Shown one piece after another: positions 1 through 10,628 of a DNA stretch of 64,000 nucleotides. Every line of letters begins with the position of its first letter. The stretch's first letter is position 1. The notes under the pieces are model-generated. The model was not told where the DNA came from, made no database searches, and saw only the letters and a list, made by a program, of their open reading frames with translations. Source of the stretch: Aspidapion aeneum (lineage: Eukaryota > Arthropoda > Insecta > Coleoptera > Brentidae); NCBI GenBank assembly GCA_963576565.1, contig OY755040.1, positions 25,548,543 to 25,612,542 of the forward strand, in the 5' to 3' direction. A program made the position numbers and the translations under genes.

Positions 1-1690
1 TGGAAACGAAAAACTTTTGACCAAAAAGTATTATTTAAACTTTTTGTTTACTTTTGACCTTCCTCACCAACCCTAAAGGTTTGTTGCTTCATTTAAAATA
101 CACCCTTTATATCGTAATATCTATCAAGGATATACATACCAACCCTGGTTCAAACCAAATTTTGTATAATAGTATTCTGATTTTCTAAATGGTGGGAGAT
201 TTTCAAAATACCGTAATTTTGAAAATCTGTTATACTATTTTTAAAAAATCTTATATTATTCTGTGTATCCTCTCCGACACTTTTGTATGATATCTCGCGG
301 AATTTAAAAGATAGACAGTAAACTACTTTTGTGTGAAATTTAGAGCCCCAATGCCGTCAGCAAAGTTTTTATAGACCTCTTGGTTATTCAAATAAATGGT
401 AAAAGTAAAATGTCTACTAGAAAGAATAATTTTAATCATACACAGATGTCACATAAATATTATAAATAAATACATTTATATATATTTTTAACAAGCCTAC
501 ATGGTTTCCAAAGAATTTAAAAATATATAATTTGTATATCTAAAAAACGGAAGATACGCCACTGGTTTCTATAGAAAAGGTTTAATAAGCATAACTTTCT
601 ACAGGTCTAATAGGTTAAGACTAGGACACAGGGGCATTCAATTCACCCAAAACTAAGAGGGATGAAAATTTTGCTGACGGTAAAAATATAGTAAAAAATA
701 TTAACTTCCTATCTTTGAAAATAAGCGAGATACCCACAAAAATGTCGAGACTAAGATACTATATGCAAAAAAAACGACTCGTTAGGAAGAGACTATTACA
801 CCGCACAAATGGCAACAATGCATTGTCAAGACCAACCAAAGCAGAGGTTGCGCGCGCACACTAATAGTTTAGAAATTTGGGGCGAAAGTTTAATAAGCGA
901 ATCTAGAGTATCTTTTTTCTCTTTCCTCCTTTTGGAATTTATCTTAACCTGGGCGTTTCTGGACAGGTTAGGATAAGACACCGATTTTGTCCTCCCAAAA
1001 GGAGGACAGGGTTATAATTCAAAAATCGTTTTACAAACAAATGTTTTTTGAAAAAATGCGTTTCATATATAATCCTTTCTAGTTCAATACTACTAACACG
1101 TGAAACTGATAACATAGTGACGAGTAATAGTCTCTTCCTATCTCCTCGTCAAAAAAAGGAGTTATACCAGACGCTTAAGCAAGCAGAAAGAAACATTCTA
1201 AAACGTACCTCCGCTACTGAGTGTGTAGGACCTCCGTCTACCATCTCTGCTCCATGAAAAAGCGCTGATTTAAAACCGATCTGGCTTGGATTATTAGATC
1301 TGTTCAGATCATTTAGGCCTTCAGGAACGGTTCCTGTAGAGGAAAACTAATTAATTCACAATATAAGTGGATCTAATATGCAATTTTCCCCTAGGTTTAG
1401 ATCTTTAGCGATTGTTGAACGGCCCCGTCTCCTTGGTCTTCTTCACGAACAGGTTTCACAAACCCTGTGATATTAGGAGCAGCTTCCCAAGGTCTTCAAG
1501 AGCAGGAGGCCATAATTAAACGCACACGCAAATTACGCAAACATAAAATAACAAAAATGCACTGGTTATACTGGCTGCCAACTACACCAGCACCGCATTT
1601 CTTAGACCTCCGACCCAAATCCTCACCAATAATAATGCATCGCGCGCTTTTCTTGCAGGCTATTTGACTGGGCGTGGTTTAGTCCACGTG
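1..1690. other. No recognisable gene; AT-rich sequence
   Basis: I see no conserved protein and no exon with good splice sites here. The short open frames at 1048-1257 and 1467-1667 have no recognisable motif. An inverted pair of about 13 bp (CCGTCAGCAAA type, near 353-367 and 670-684) could mark an old MITE, but I cannot define its ends. A small GC-rich hairpin (GTCCTCC / GGAGGAC) lies at about 989-1008. Confidence 0.5.
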
Positions 1691-1740
1691 GAGTTAATAA
1701 AGAGCTACCATATAGAGCTACGAAACATAAGGAGAAAAGT

Positions 1741-2271
1741 ATCTGTTTTTTACCAATCTCATTATTATATTTAAACAACATTCCAGTACCATATTCGAAT
1801 CAGGCAAAATATCTAGGTATGACACTTGATGCCAAATTGCGCTGGAAAGCACATGTTAAGAAAAAAAAAGAAGAACTTGAGATAAGGTATAGAAAAATTA
1901 ACTGGCTAATTGAAAGGAAGTCCAATTTAACAATTTATAATAAGTTACTGCTTTATAGACAAATACTGAAACCAGTATGGACATATGGTATTCAACTATG
2001 GGGTTGTGCTAAAGAGAGTAACATTCTAGTTGTACAGAGATTTCAAAATAAAGTATTAAGAAACATTGTGAATGCACCTTGGTACGTTCGAAATAGTGAC
2101 CTTCATCGAGATCTAAAAATCGAAACTGTAGCAGAGACTATAAAAAAGTACGCAAAAAGCCATGAAGATAGACTCCATCGGCATGTGAATGTGGAAGCAA
2201 TTCAGCTTCTAGACAATACTATGCTAGTTCGAAGACTAAAAAGAGTGAAGCCGTTTGAGCTAGTAAACTAA
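1741..2271 (+). pseudogene. 3' fragment of a Jockey-like LINE reverse transcriptase ORF
   Basis: This frame encodes the C-terminal part of a Jockey-type ORF2. It starts in the region after the catalytic YADD, with the motif NQAKYLGMTLD followed by RWKAHV, then the thumb segment LLLYRQILKPVWTYGIQLWG and VVQRFQNKVLRNIVNAPWYVRN, which are hallmarks of insect Jockey elements. The frame stays open upstream of the first Met at 1819, back to about 1741, so the Met is not a real start. The endonuclease and the catalytic RT core are absent: this is a 5'-truncated, dead copy. The stop at 2271 is followed by about 200 bp of 3' UTR and a short A-rich tail near 2465-2476. The family assignment rests on motif recognition, not on an alignment. 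Confidence 0.85.
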
Positions 2272-2489
2272 GTGAATTACACATAAAACAAAATAATGCT
2301 ATAAACACAACACAATTGTGAGTTACAGACTAAACAAAGCGGGGAGAACTGTTGAGTGAACCCTAAGTTTAAATCTGACTTTTCTAGTAAATTAAGTTAA
2401 AACAAAATTGCTAATTAGTCTTACTGACTAGATTGTAATACAATAAACACAGTGTGTTTGACAAATAAAAAAAAAATTGTTATATTTAA

Positions 2490-3743
2490 GGCCCATCACA
2501 CCGACTTGTTTTTTCGTTTCTTAAGCCTGGTCTAGACATACCATTTTACCTTACGTCTTGCCTGTTCAGTCAACACGCATCAAGTAAAACTTTGTGTGTA
2601 GACTGAAAAACGGACGTTTTACTTGAACTGAAGTGACCGGATCACGCATTGTTTTCTAATAAAACGATCGTTTTGTATCAAAAACTGATCTAAAAACGTA
2701 CGTTAAAACTATCAAGTGTGTACGCTAGTCTTTCAATCGCCATACTTGACCCTTTTGACTGACAGGCACGAAGCAAGGTAAAATGTTATGTCTAGACCGG
2801 GCTTTAGCCTAAAAAATACCTTATTTCGTAAAATTTCATTGCACCGAAATTAAAGGCTTATTCCTTCCTTAGTGTTGTTAAAATTAAAGATAAAATGCTG
2901 GTCACATAATGTTACCCGTCTGGCATAGCCACAGCAACTGACAATACCTACAAATAAGCAGAGTGTTGTGATTAAAGTGAAAGTGTTTTTTTGTGTTTTG
3001 TGACAAAGTAAGAAAAATGTTTTTTTTCTATAAAAACTGTAGAAAAAAAAAATAATCAAAATTATTTTGCAAAACTTTATTGCGAAAGATAAGGCTAGAT
3101 TTAAGTTCTTTTGGCACAATGTTTTTGTGAAAAAATAATAATTTAAATAAAGTTCTCTCTCCTACTTTTTATTACAGTATTTTCGTCCGATTTTCGGGTT
3201 AACTGTTGTTCACAGCCTGGTAGGTACAGCGCCAAGGGTAGAATAGGACTGACCAATGTAAGAAAACCCTTGCATTTAAATTAAACTGCACTGGATGATG
3301 TAACAAGACGATTTTCCTTTCTGCCTTGACAGTTTACCCTAATTTTATTATAATTTTTAGTCCTTTGGTTGTACCGACGACGACACCCAAATTCCACAAA
3401 ATCGAGTATCACCATCTTGATTTTATCACCTTATCAAATATTCTTCCAAAAATTCAAGAACTTTCATTTTTTTAAATACATTTTTAAAGGCGGCTTGACA
3501 CAGAAAATTGATGACTTTTGACAAAACTATTTTGAGAAGTACTGGGTGTTGTTGTTTTTCCATAGTTTAAAAATTTGGTTGTTTGAAACAGCGGCGTTGC
3601 CTGATTGGGTTACGAGGTGGTAGCATCTTAACAAACGAGAAGAGATTCTTGCTCGGTGAAATAAATTTAAAAATAAGGCATGCTTAAAATTAAAGCAATC
3701 CATAGTTAAGAAAGAAAATTTTAAAAGTCGGTGCAATGGGCCC
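2490..3743. mobile_element. TTAA-flanked terminal-inverted-repeat element (piggyBac-type target)
   Basis: The left end GGCCCATCACACCGACTT (2490) and the reverse complement of the right end GGGCCCATTGCACCGACTT (3743) match over about 18 bp, and both ends abut TTAA (2486-2489 and 3744-3747). TTAA target duplication is typical of piggyBac-type transposition. No transposase is visible, so the copy is non-autonomous. A much shorter relative with the same ends lies at 36671-36795. A second MITE (2522-2806) is nested just inside the left end. The open frames at 2850-3119 and 3527-3736 look random. Confidence 0.55.
2522..2806. mobile_element. MITE with about 45-bp terminal inverted repeats
   Basis: The left end (AAGCCTGGTCTAGACATA..., 2523) is mirrored at the right end, where the reverse complement reads AAGCCCGGTCTAGACATA; the similarity runs for about 45 bp through ATTTTACCTT. 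Subterminal segments around 2595-2640 and 2695-2735 also pair loosely, so the element would fold into a long hairpin. It is about 285 bp long with no coding capacity, and it sits inside the TTAA-flanked element. Confidence 0.7.
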
Positions 3744-4028
3744 TTAAACTATTTACCTCAATTTTGTAAAAATACCCACTTACCCTTTTTCTTAGAACTA
3801 TAATATATATAACATTATTTATGCTTGCAATAAGTGAAGCAGGCACGTTTTGTTTTGCTCCGCTATTTTGTCGTTTTTAACAGTATTTATTAGTCTTTTT
3901 AATTTTAAAATTAGTATCAAACAGTTCCTTATATAGTTTTCTAAATAGTAGTGTATAAAGTTTTCTGTTATGAAGTGCTGTAATTGGATATTTCTTTAAT
4001 AATAAGTTATGCATATTAAGATATAAAA

Positions 4029-5450
4029 ATGGCTAGTTCGAATAAAAGGCTAAGTGACCTCAAGTTAAACGAGATTAGAGGCGAGCTAAAAAAACGTAAA
4101 ATTAAATGTACCGGTAAAAAACATGAATTACTAGCTAAACTAAAAACGGTCTTAAATTCGAGTGTGTTATCAGCGGAGAATAAAAATATAAACAATAGCA
4201 CGTGTGCAGTGAAAATAAAAACAAACAATGATGTGATTTGCATTGATGACTCTCCTGAGTCCAAAAGCTCAAATTCGCGAATGCTTTTTGCAAATACCTG
4301 CCGACGGCCAAATAAACGAAAAAACAACATTTTTAGCGTACTTAATAAGTTGTCCGAACTGGAAAGTAAAGTAAAATTTCTGGCCGCTCAAAACACAAAA
4401 CTGAAACTAAAACTAAAAACATCTGTTTTAAGCAAAAAACAACCAAAATTTGTTCAAACAAATGAAATCAGTCATCGGCCTGCAAACAAAGTACAGGAAA
4501 ATCACTCTTTTTCGTTTAAAAATATATCTTCGCCTCAAAAACAAATATCTTCTAGTTCGAAGACACAAAAACAAATTTTATTTATTGGGGACGTTTCGGT
4601 CAGTGACATGAGTGACGCATTTAAAACAAATTCGAATGACTTTTTAATATCTACGATATGCAAACCAAATGCAAAATTTGAAGACATTGTACGCGATTTA
4701 AAAAACCTATGCAAAAATTTTACCTTTAATGATTATGTTGTTATTTCAGGGGGGCTAAGTGATGCTTTGAAGGGGACAATAGTACCAGCTCAATCTTTAA
4801 AACTTGTTAAGGATTTAAGTAAATCTACCAATGTTTTTCTCTTGACCATCCCGAGTTGGGAAAATCGAGTGGTATTAAATAATTTTATTACATCGGTAAA
4901 TAACTCTTTTTTTAGTGTCCTAGAGCCTACGTGTAAATCTTTTGCTGTTTTGAATGCGGATTGTGTGATTGACAATTTGGATTTCTTAAAAATAAAACGA
5001 GAAAGAAAATTGAAGTACTCTGGAATATTAAAAATTGCCTCTTTTATCGCCCATCAAATCCAAAAGCCAAGAGCATGCACCTATAAAGTCGTAGGTAACC
5101 TCACTTATATTAACCCTATTCAATGTGACATATCAGTTTTAAGTGTTTCGTGTCAAGATAATGATAATGCTAGTTTTCCCCCTTCGCCCCCACGCCTGGT
5201 TGAGTTAGAGGTAAGTGATATCAGTGACTCCTCATTTGATTTTTCACCTTTACGGTTAAGGGGACCCAAGGAAGTAAACAGTGAGATCCAATCTGTTATC
5301 GGGGAAAACTCCATAATGTCATCGTCGCCTAGAAGTGTTACTGAAAGTGTTGTGAAAGCGGCGCCACTACCAGTTTTAAAAAATACGATCTTTGATATTA
5401 GAGACACACCACACATTGAAAATATCGTAGACACCTCAAATTTTATGTAA
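4029..5450 (+). CDS. LINE element 1 ORF1: SAP-like and SGNH/esterase-like protein
   Basis: This 473-residue protein has three visible parts. Residues about 8-40 (LKLNEIRGELKKRKIKCTGK...ELLAKL) fit the SAP motif, a short helix-extended loop-helix DNA-binding fold. Residues about 95-150 are basic and Lys-rich. Residues about 180-345 resemble an SGNH/GDSL-type hydrolase: ILFIGDVSVSDM at the start, FNDYVVISGGLSDALKG where such enzymes carry the GxND block, and YSGILKIASFIAHQI near the end. The classical catalytic Ser and His cannot be assigned with confidence, so activity is uncertain. The C-terminal 120 residues are acidic and Ser-rich. ORF1 proteins of LINEs bind the element RNA, and esterase-like ORF1s are known from the CR1/L2 group; a SAP-like N-terminus is unusual there. 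The stop lies four bases after an in-phase slippery heptamer. Confidence 0.75.
   Translation: MASSNKRLSDLKLNEIRGELKKRKIKCTGKKHELLAKLKTVLNSSVLSAENKNINNSTCAVKIKTNNDVICIDDSPESKSSNSRMLFANTCRRPNKRKNNIFSVLNKLSELESKVKFLAAQNTKLKLKLKTSVLSKKQPKFVQTNEISHRPANKVQENHSFSFKNISSPQKQISSSSKTQKQILFIGDVSVSDMSDAFKTNSNDFLISTICKPNAKFEDIVRDLKNLCKNFTFNDYVVISGGLSDALKGTIVPAQSLKLVKDLSKSTNVFLLTIPSWENRVVLNNFITSVNNSFFSVLEPTCKSFAVLNADCVIDNLDFLKIKRERKLKYSGILKIASFIAHQIQKPRACTYKVVGNLTYINPIQCDISVLSVSCQDNDNASFPPSPPRLVELEVSDISDSSFDFSPLRLRGPKEVNSEIQSVIGENSIMSSSPRSVTESVVKAAPLPVLKNTIFDIRDTPHIENIVDTSNFM
5438..5444 (+). promoter_or_regulatory. Candidate -1 ribosomal frameshift site (AAATTTT)
   Basis: In the ORF1 frame the codons read TCA AAT TTT ATG TAA, so the heptamer A AAT TTT has exactly the X XXY YYZ phase of a canonical -1 slippery site and lies one codon before the ORF1 stop. 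After a -1 slip, reading continues without a stop into ORF2 (TAT GTA AGT AGC ...). The ORF2 frame has no ATG before the endonuclease begins. No downstream pseudoknot was tested. Confidence 0.5.
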
Positions 5451-8313
5451 GTAGCAACGACTTTATTATCTATCACCAAAATGTACAAAGTTTAAATAAT
5501 AAAAAAGAAAAAATTGAAGTTGTGTTCTCGGAAATTGAGCCAGATGTTATTTTTATCACGGAGCACTGGCTAACCAACGAACAAATTAATTTTATACATT
5601 TTAATAGCTATAATCTGGGCGCCTCTCAATGTCGTAGTGCTATGGAACATGGAGGTTTAGCAATATATCTAAAAGACACTATAAGCTATCAAATCGTTGA
5701 TGTATCAAACTCCCATGTTTCCAGAAATATGGAATGTTGCGCCGTGAAACTTCCTGATCGAAAACTTTTATTAGTTGTAGTTTACAGACCCCCAACTGCA
5801 AATTTTAGTGATTTTCTTTTTAATTTAAATAGTCTTTTAAGTGATATTTCTTGTGACAAGTATGAGGTGATTCTGGGCGGTGACTTTAACATAGATACTT
5901 TAGTACCTTCTAAAGAGTTATCTAATTTCAAAGATTTAATTTCATCACATGGTCATAAATATGTTATTGAATCGCCGACAAGAGTCACTTCAATTTCTTC
6001 AAAATGTTTGGATAATTTTTTGGTACCGCACGACAATAATATATGTGCAGAAGTTATTAAAACTGGGTTTTCAGACCACTATGCACAGGTTTTAAAATTG
6101 AAATCTCAAAAACAAAGAAATAAATCTATATTTGTGCATAAAAGATATTTTTCCGACGACAGTATCAAAAGGTTTCAGTCTTGTCTGGCGGAAGAAGACT
6201 GGGTTGACACTCTGTCGGTGTCGGATGCTGACAAAGCCTTTGATTCCTTTTTTAATAAATTTTCTTTTTATTTTAATTTATGCTTCCCTTTAAAACGTGT
6301 TAGAAGAAGATTGAACAAAAAAAAAAAAAAAAAAAAAAAGTTGATCGTCGTTGGATTACTCCGGAAATCACTCATGTTAAAAAAACGCTCGTAACAATTT
6401 CTACTCTTACGAAAAGGTACCCTATATTTAAAAGAACGTATACTTCTTTAAATCGTTTTTATCAAACTATGCTTAGTACCGCTAAAAAACAATATTATGA
6501 TAACCAAATTTTAAACTCCGAAAATAAATCCAAAAAAATGTGGGAAATTATTAATAATAAAAAAAATAAATCAAACAACAATTCTCAGTCTACAATTCAT
6601 CTTCAGTCTAATCAAAAAGTTTTAAACGAAAAAGAAACCGCTTTTCACTTTAATACCTATTTTAGTAATATAGGTTCAAATTTATCTTCTACTTTTGCCC
6701 CAGAGGTCGATCAAAAATTCATTGAAAGTTCCGTGACCCGTCAAGAAAACAGTTTTTTTATATCTCCTGTTATTAATGAAGACATTATTAATATAATAAC
6801 TCAACTGAAATCATCTTTTTCCAGTGGCCAGGATGATGTTTCTAGTAAAATACTAAAACAAGTAAAAAATTTAATAGCCTTACCGCTAACGCATGCAGTG
6901 AACTGTTCCTTGGAAACCGGTATCTTTCCGCAAAAACTAAAACTAGCTATAGTTAAACCTCTTTTTAAAAAAGGAGATCCTAAAGATGTATCTAACTATC
7001 GTCCAATAAGCTTATTAAGTTCTTTTTCCAAAATCTACGAAAAAACCATGTATAACAAACTCTACGCGTTCTTGAAAAAATATAACATTATACATTCATC
7101 CCAAAATGGTTTTGTTAAAGGGAAAAGTTTGGAAACCGCACTATTTTCATTTTTGTATGAAATAAATAAAATTATAGATAGGAAGGAAATTGGACTTGCG
7201 TTGTATATTGATTTAAGTAAGGCTTTCGACACTCTTAGTCACGATATTTTACTTAAAAAATTGAATCTCTACGGAGTTAGAGGCGTACCGCTACAGTGGT
7301 TTAAAACTTATTTACAGGGTCGGACCCAGAGGGTCAAAATATCATCAGACAACGGTCCAGTGCTCTCAGAAGTAGCAGATATAAATGTAGGAGTTCCGCA
7401 AGGATCTATACTTGGACCTTTGTTGTTTATATTATATGCCAACGATTTACACATGACTCTTAAAGATTTGCCTGTTATTTTGGTGTCCTATGCTGATGAT
7501 ACAAATTTAATAATTAGAGTGTCAGACCGCTGTGACATCGACAGGGTAGTTAATCTGGTCTTTGACAGAATAAGCAAATGGATGTTTAAAAACAAATTAG
7601 TTATTAACAGCGACAAGACAGCTTGTATGTTGTTTAGATCAGTGAGGTCTAATTTAAACATTCCAAATATCCATCTTAAAGGAATCAAACTAGATTTTAT
7701 TGATAATATCAAACTGTTGGGTTTTTATGTTGACTGTCATTTAAATTACAATACACATATTGATAATTTGAGTAAAAGATTGGCATCTGTATGTTTTGGT
7801 TTAAGAACAATGTCAAATCAATGTGGAGTTACGATATTAAAAAATCTATATTACGCCAATTTTTATTGTCATCTTAAATATGGCATCATTCACTGGGGTA
7901 TGGCAACTAATGTCAACAGGGTTTTCATTTTACAAAAGTATGCTGTGCGTATCCTTAAAAGCCTAAAATTTGGAGAATCTTGTCGACAAGCATTTAGGGA
8001 ATTAAATTTTTTAACTGTTGCTGGTTTGTATATATATGAGTTACTTTGTTTTGTCAGAAGTAATATACAATTGTTTCAAAAGAACTCAATTGACAAATCC
8101 TATGAGACAAGAAATAAACATTTATTAATCGCCGACCAGCACTCGACAGCTCTTTATCAAAAAGGTGCTTATTATAATGGGTGCCTGTTTTATAACGTTT
8201 TACCCAACGAAATTAAATTAACTCAGTCATTTGTTGTATTTAAAAATAAAACCAAAAAGCTCCTTATTGATATGAGTCCTTATAATGTCTCCGAATTTTT
8301 TGAAAATATTTAA
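5444..8313 (+). pseudogene. LINE element 1 ORF2: AP endonuclease and reverse transcriptase, one frameshift
   Basis: The ORF2 frame opens in the -1 frame relative to ORF1. The N-terminal endonuclease shows NVQSLNNKKEK, FITEHWL, GGDFNID and the SDH motif in GFSDHYAQV. At 6317-6339 a run of 23 A breaks the frame: the run would need 21 or 24 A for the two halves to join. Downstream the reverse transcriptase (6340-8313) is intact, with YRPISLL, YIDLSKAFDTL (first catalytic Asp), GVPQGSILGPLLF and SYADDTN (catalytic Asp pair), followed by thumb and C-terminal segments including LPNEIKL. Apart from the A-tract nothing is damaged, so the copy is young, or the break may be a homopolymer error in the assembly. 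ORF2 nicks target DNA and copies the element RNA by target-primed reverse transcription. Confidence 0.85.
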
Positions 8314-8493
8314 TTGGAATTTGTTTGTTTAATTTTTCTTGTCCTAAGATTACTTAGTGTTTTATTGTTTAAATATGTTTTTCTTATTGTTTTAATTATT
8401 AATCTTTGTGACTCTTATCAATAAATATTGGTCTAGTTTTTTAGCAATATTGTATTGCAAAGTTTAAAATCTTTTTAGAGGTAGAATTATTAT

Positions 8494-8646
8494 ATATGTG
8501 TATGTGTGTGTATGTATATGTATGTGTATGTGTGTATATGTATATATGTATGTATATGTATATATATATGTATATATGTATGTATGTATGTGTGTATGTA
8601 TGTATATGTATGTATGTATGTATGTGTGTATGTATGTGTATGTATT
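8494..8646 (+). repeat. (TATG)n / (TG)n microsatellite in the LINE 3' UTR
   Basis: About 150 bp of TATG and TGTG repeats lie between the ORF2 stop and the AATAAA of element 1. The long Met/Tyr/Cys-rich open frame across it is an artefact of the repeat. Confidence 0.9.
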
Positions 8647-8841
8647 GTGCCCTTTACACTGTTTTTAAAGCGTTTTTTTTAAACCTTTTTTTAAAAAAGA
8701 TTTTAAATTAGATTTACTCTTTATTTTTTAAATTTATTTTATTAGTTTTAAGATTTTTTTTGACTCACTTTCTATGTAATTTTGCATATGAAAATAAAGA
8801 CTATTTCTATCTATCTATCTATCTATAAAAATGGTACATAC

Positions 8842-9026
8842 CTGTGGATGTCAAATTTGAGGAAGACATGTTTCCCACATTATTTGACACTTGAACACTT
8901 CCAGAGGTTCCAAAAGAAGGAGGTATTCCTGGTACCATATTGAAATTATTTGGTCCACCGCTCCCGAGATTTAGAGCTCCAGGCAAGTTGTTCATTGGCA
9001 TGGGATATTGTAAAGGAGGGTAGTAT
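8842..9026 (-). CDS. Gene B, exon 5 (last exon visible)
   Basis: The exon is bounded by an acceptor (TTTTTTTACAG, minus strand) before 9026 and a donor CACAG|GTATGT after 8842. It is 185 nt long: one base completes a split Arg codon from exon 4, then come 61 codons and one leftover G. The peptide is YYPPLQYPMPMNNLPGALNL followed by a Gly/Asn/Ser-rich stretch ending in SSSNLTST. This low-complexity segment continues the Pro/Asn/Met-rich region of exon 4. The next exon must start with two bases of a split codon and was not found at lower coordinates, so the gene probably leaves the window. The donor lies within 10 bp of the tail of a CR1-like LINE. Confidence 0.8.
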
Positions 9027-9825
9027 CTGTAAAAAAATTGAATTGTTTTTTGCCAGTTTTGATATTGTTAAGTTTAAGCGCAGGGTCAAGTGGTATATAG
9101 GTGAGATATCCAAAGTCCCGTTGAAAAATGACACACTTAAATAAAAAATACTGATAGTTGAATTCCGATAGATTTTTCTGTTATAAACTGACAGCAGTCG
9201 TTGTAAGGACCTCATACCTACAATTTATTTTATTTGTTTATAAACATTTTTCTGATTACCACTTATATCCTAAAATTCGAGTCCTACAAAGGAGTATAGA
9301 ATCTTAAAAATATAAAACTTTTAAAAATTGTTTCATTTTTACACCATGCTAAATCGGGGAATCCCCTCAAAATACATTAAGCTTATCAAGGCTTCTATTT
9401 AGGGTTCCAAAGCTATAGTTAGAATAAATATTCAGTCCTCAGAGCCACTCTGTTGAAGTTTGGAAAAATTGTCAAACCTGTTCTCTTATTTTGGGAACGT
9501 TTGCAACAAAAACAAATTCTGTTCAAAAACATTATAAAAAAATCAAAACTCTTCTTAAAATCAAAAGCTTATTATCGAGGAGTTTTTACTGATCCCGACA
9601 CAGAAAATCCTTGGAAAAATCTCTAAAAGATATAGTTGAAAAGTAAAGGTAGTTTTTGTTTTTGTTTGTTGCTAAAAAAGTGCATTTTATGTATTTTTAT
9701 TAGATGATATAATTTAAAACAAAAACGAATTCATACAGACATATTGACTAGATTTTATTTTATTAGATTTCGAGGATTATGACAGAATTTACACCCTGTG
9801 GGTCTAAAATGTGTAATAAACTAAT
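9027..9825. other. Intron 4 of gene B, AT-rich, no other gene seen
   Basis: This stretch carries no conserved frame. The open frames that overlap exon 5 on both strands are shadows of that exon. Confidence 0.55.
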
Positions 9826-9987
9826 CATGGGCGCACCCAGGCGGGGGCGGGGGCCCGGGCTCCCCCCAAGCCTATGATTTTTGTATATATTTTCCACATA
9901 TTTCATGAATAAACACAAAAAATAGCATGAAATACGACATTATAAGGCCTCCCCCCCCCCCAAGACATATTCCTGGGTGCGTTACTG
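9826..9987. mobile_element. hAT-like MITE with GC-rich ends
   Basis: The left end CATGGGCGCACCCAGG and the reverse complement of the right end CAGTAACGCACCCAGG match at 12 of 16 bases, and the element is flanked by AACTAAT on both sides (9819-9825, 9988-9994). A 7-8 bp duplication with CA-type termini suits a hAT-derived MITE. C- and G-runs lie just inside both ends. It lies in intron 4 of gene B. Confidence 0.65.
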
Positions 9988-10149
9988 AACTAATTTTAGC
10001 ATTGAAAAAAATCAAATAAATCTATCTATTAATTGCAGGGAATGAGAAAGAAGCTTATATTTTAAACGAGCAACGAAGATGGAAACACACCCATTGCGAT
10101 AGAGAACGATTATAGAACTTTTATATCTTATCTTAAAACGTCGCGAGAC

Positions 10150-10440
10150 CTTGCATCTCTGTCAACCCCGCCCGGTCTGGGAGCGAAAGAGAAACATCCG
10201 ATTAAATGCAACAAGAACCTTCCCATCGACTAAATACCACGGAGTAAAGATTCGTTATAAACTCATCTCAGAATGCCGCATACAGCTTGCATTTCTTTTA
10301 AATCATCCAGCCTTGCGCGCAAAAAATATATGACGAGTTACACGGACCCGATAAACTAAACTGGCGGTAGTGGTATTGCCGTCAAAGGTCATTTAAAGCG
10401 TGTGATGCAACGTTGTTCGGTAGTTTTCTCGTTTTCAGTA
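10150..10440 (+). repeat. Dispersed repeat, copy 1 (related to 57330-57585 and 60425-60625)
   Basis: Segments such as ACAAGAACCTTCCCAT, CTAAATACCACG, GTAAAGATT, CAGAATGCCGC and GATAAACTAAACTGGCGGTA recur in the same order at 57.35 kb, and partly at 60.43 kb. No stable reading frame is shared, so this is probably a non-coding mobile element (SINE- or MITE-like). Its ends are undefined. Confidence 0.55.
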
Positions 10441-10628
10441 GTTTTACTGTAAGACTATAAAAAATATTTTTTTCAACCCATATAATGGTTTGGGAGTGTA
10501 ATGTGTGCAAGAAACTTGTTGATGTTTTGGATAAAAACGTACGTAGAAAAGCAATAACACGACGTTGCCAAAACAAAATAAAACCGTGTTTTTTTTCTCT
10601 TTCCAACTCACTGATTTTATTTTAGATA

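Larger units (their letters stand above)
3800..8826 (+). mobile_element. CR1-like LINE, element 1 (near full length)
   Basis: The element contains ORF1 (4029-5450), ORF2 with endonuclease and reverse transcriptase (5444-8313), a 3' UTR with a (TATG)n block, an AATAAA at 8793-8798 and a terminal (CTAT)n tail at about 8804-8826. A short-repeat tail instead of poly(A) is usual for CR1/L2-group LINEs. The 5' end is not marked; it lies somewhere between the TTAA element (3747) and 4029. The element is antisense to host gene B, and its tail stops about 9 bp before the splice donor that follows exon 8842-9026. Confidence 0.8.

Noticed and set aside
1048..1667. Two short frames upstream of the Jockey fragment, considered as its N-terminal parts
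   Set aside because: They match none of the Jockey endonuclease or RT motifs.
5153..5488. 111-codon minus-strand frame over the ORF1 end of element 1
   Set aside because: Shadow of ORF1; no independent motif.
8496..8711. Open frame of Met/Tyr/Cys/Val repeats
   Set aside because: Translation of the (TATG)n microsatellite in a LINE 3' UTR.
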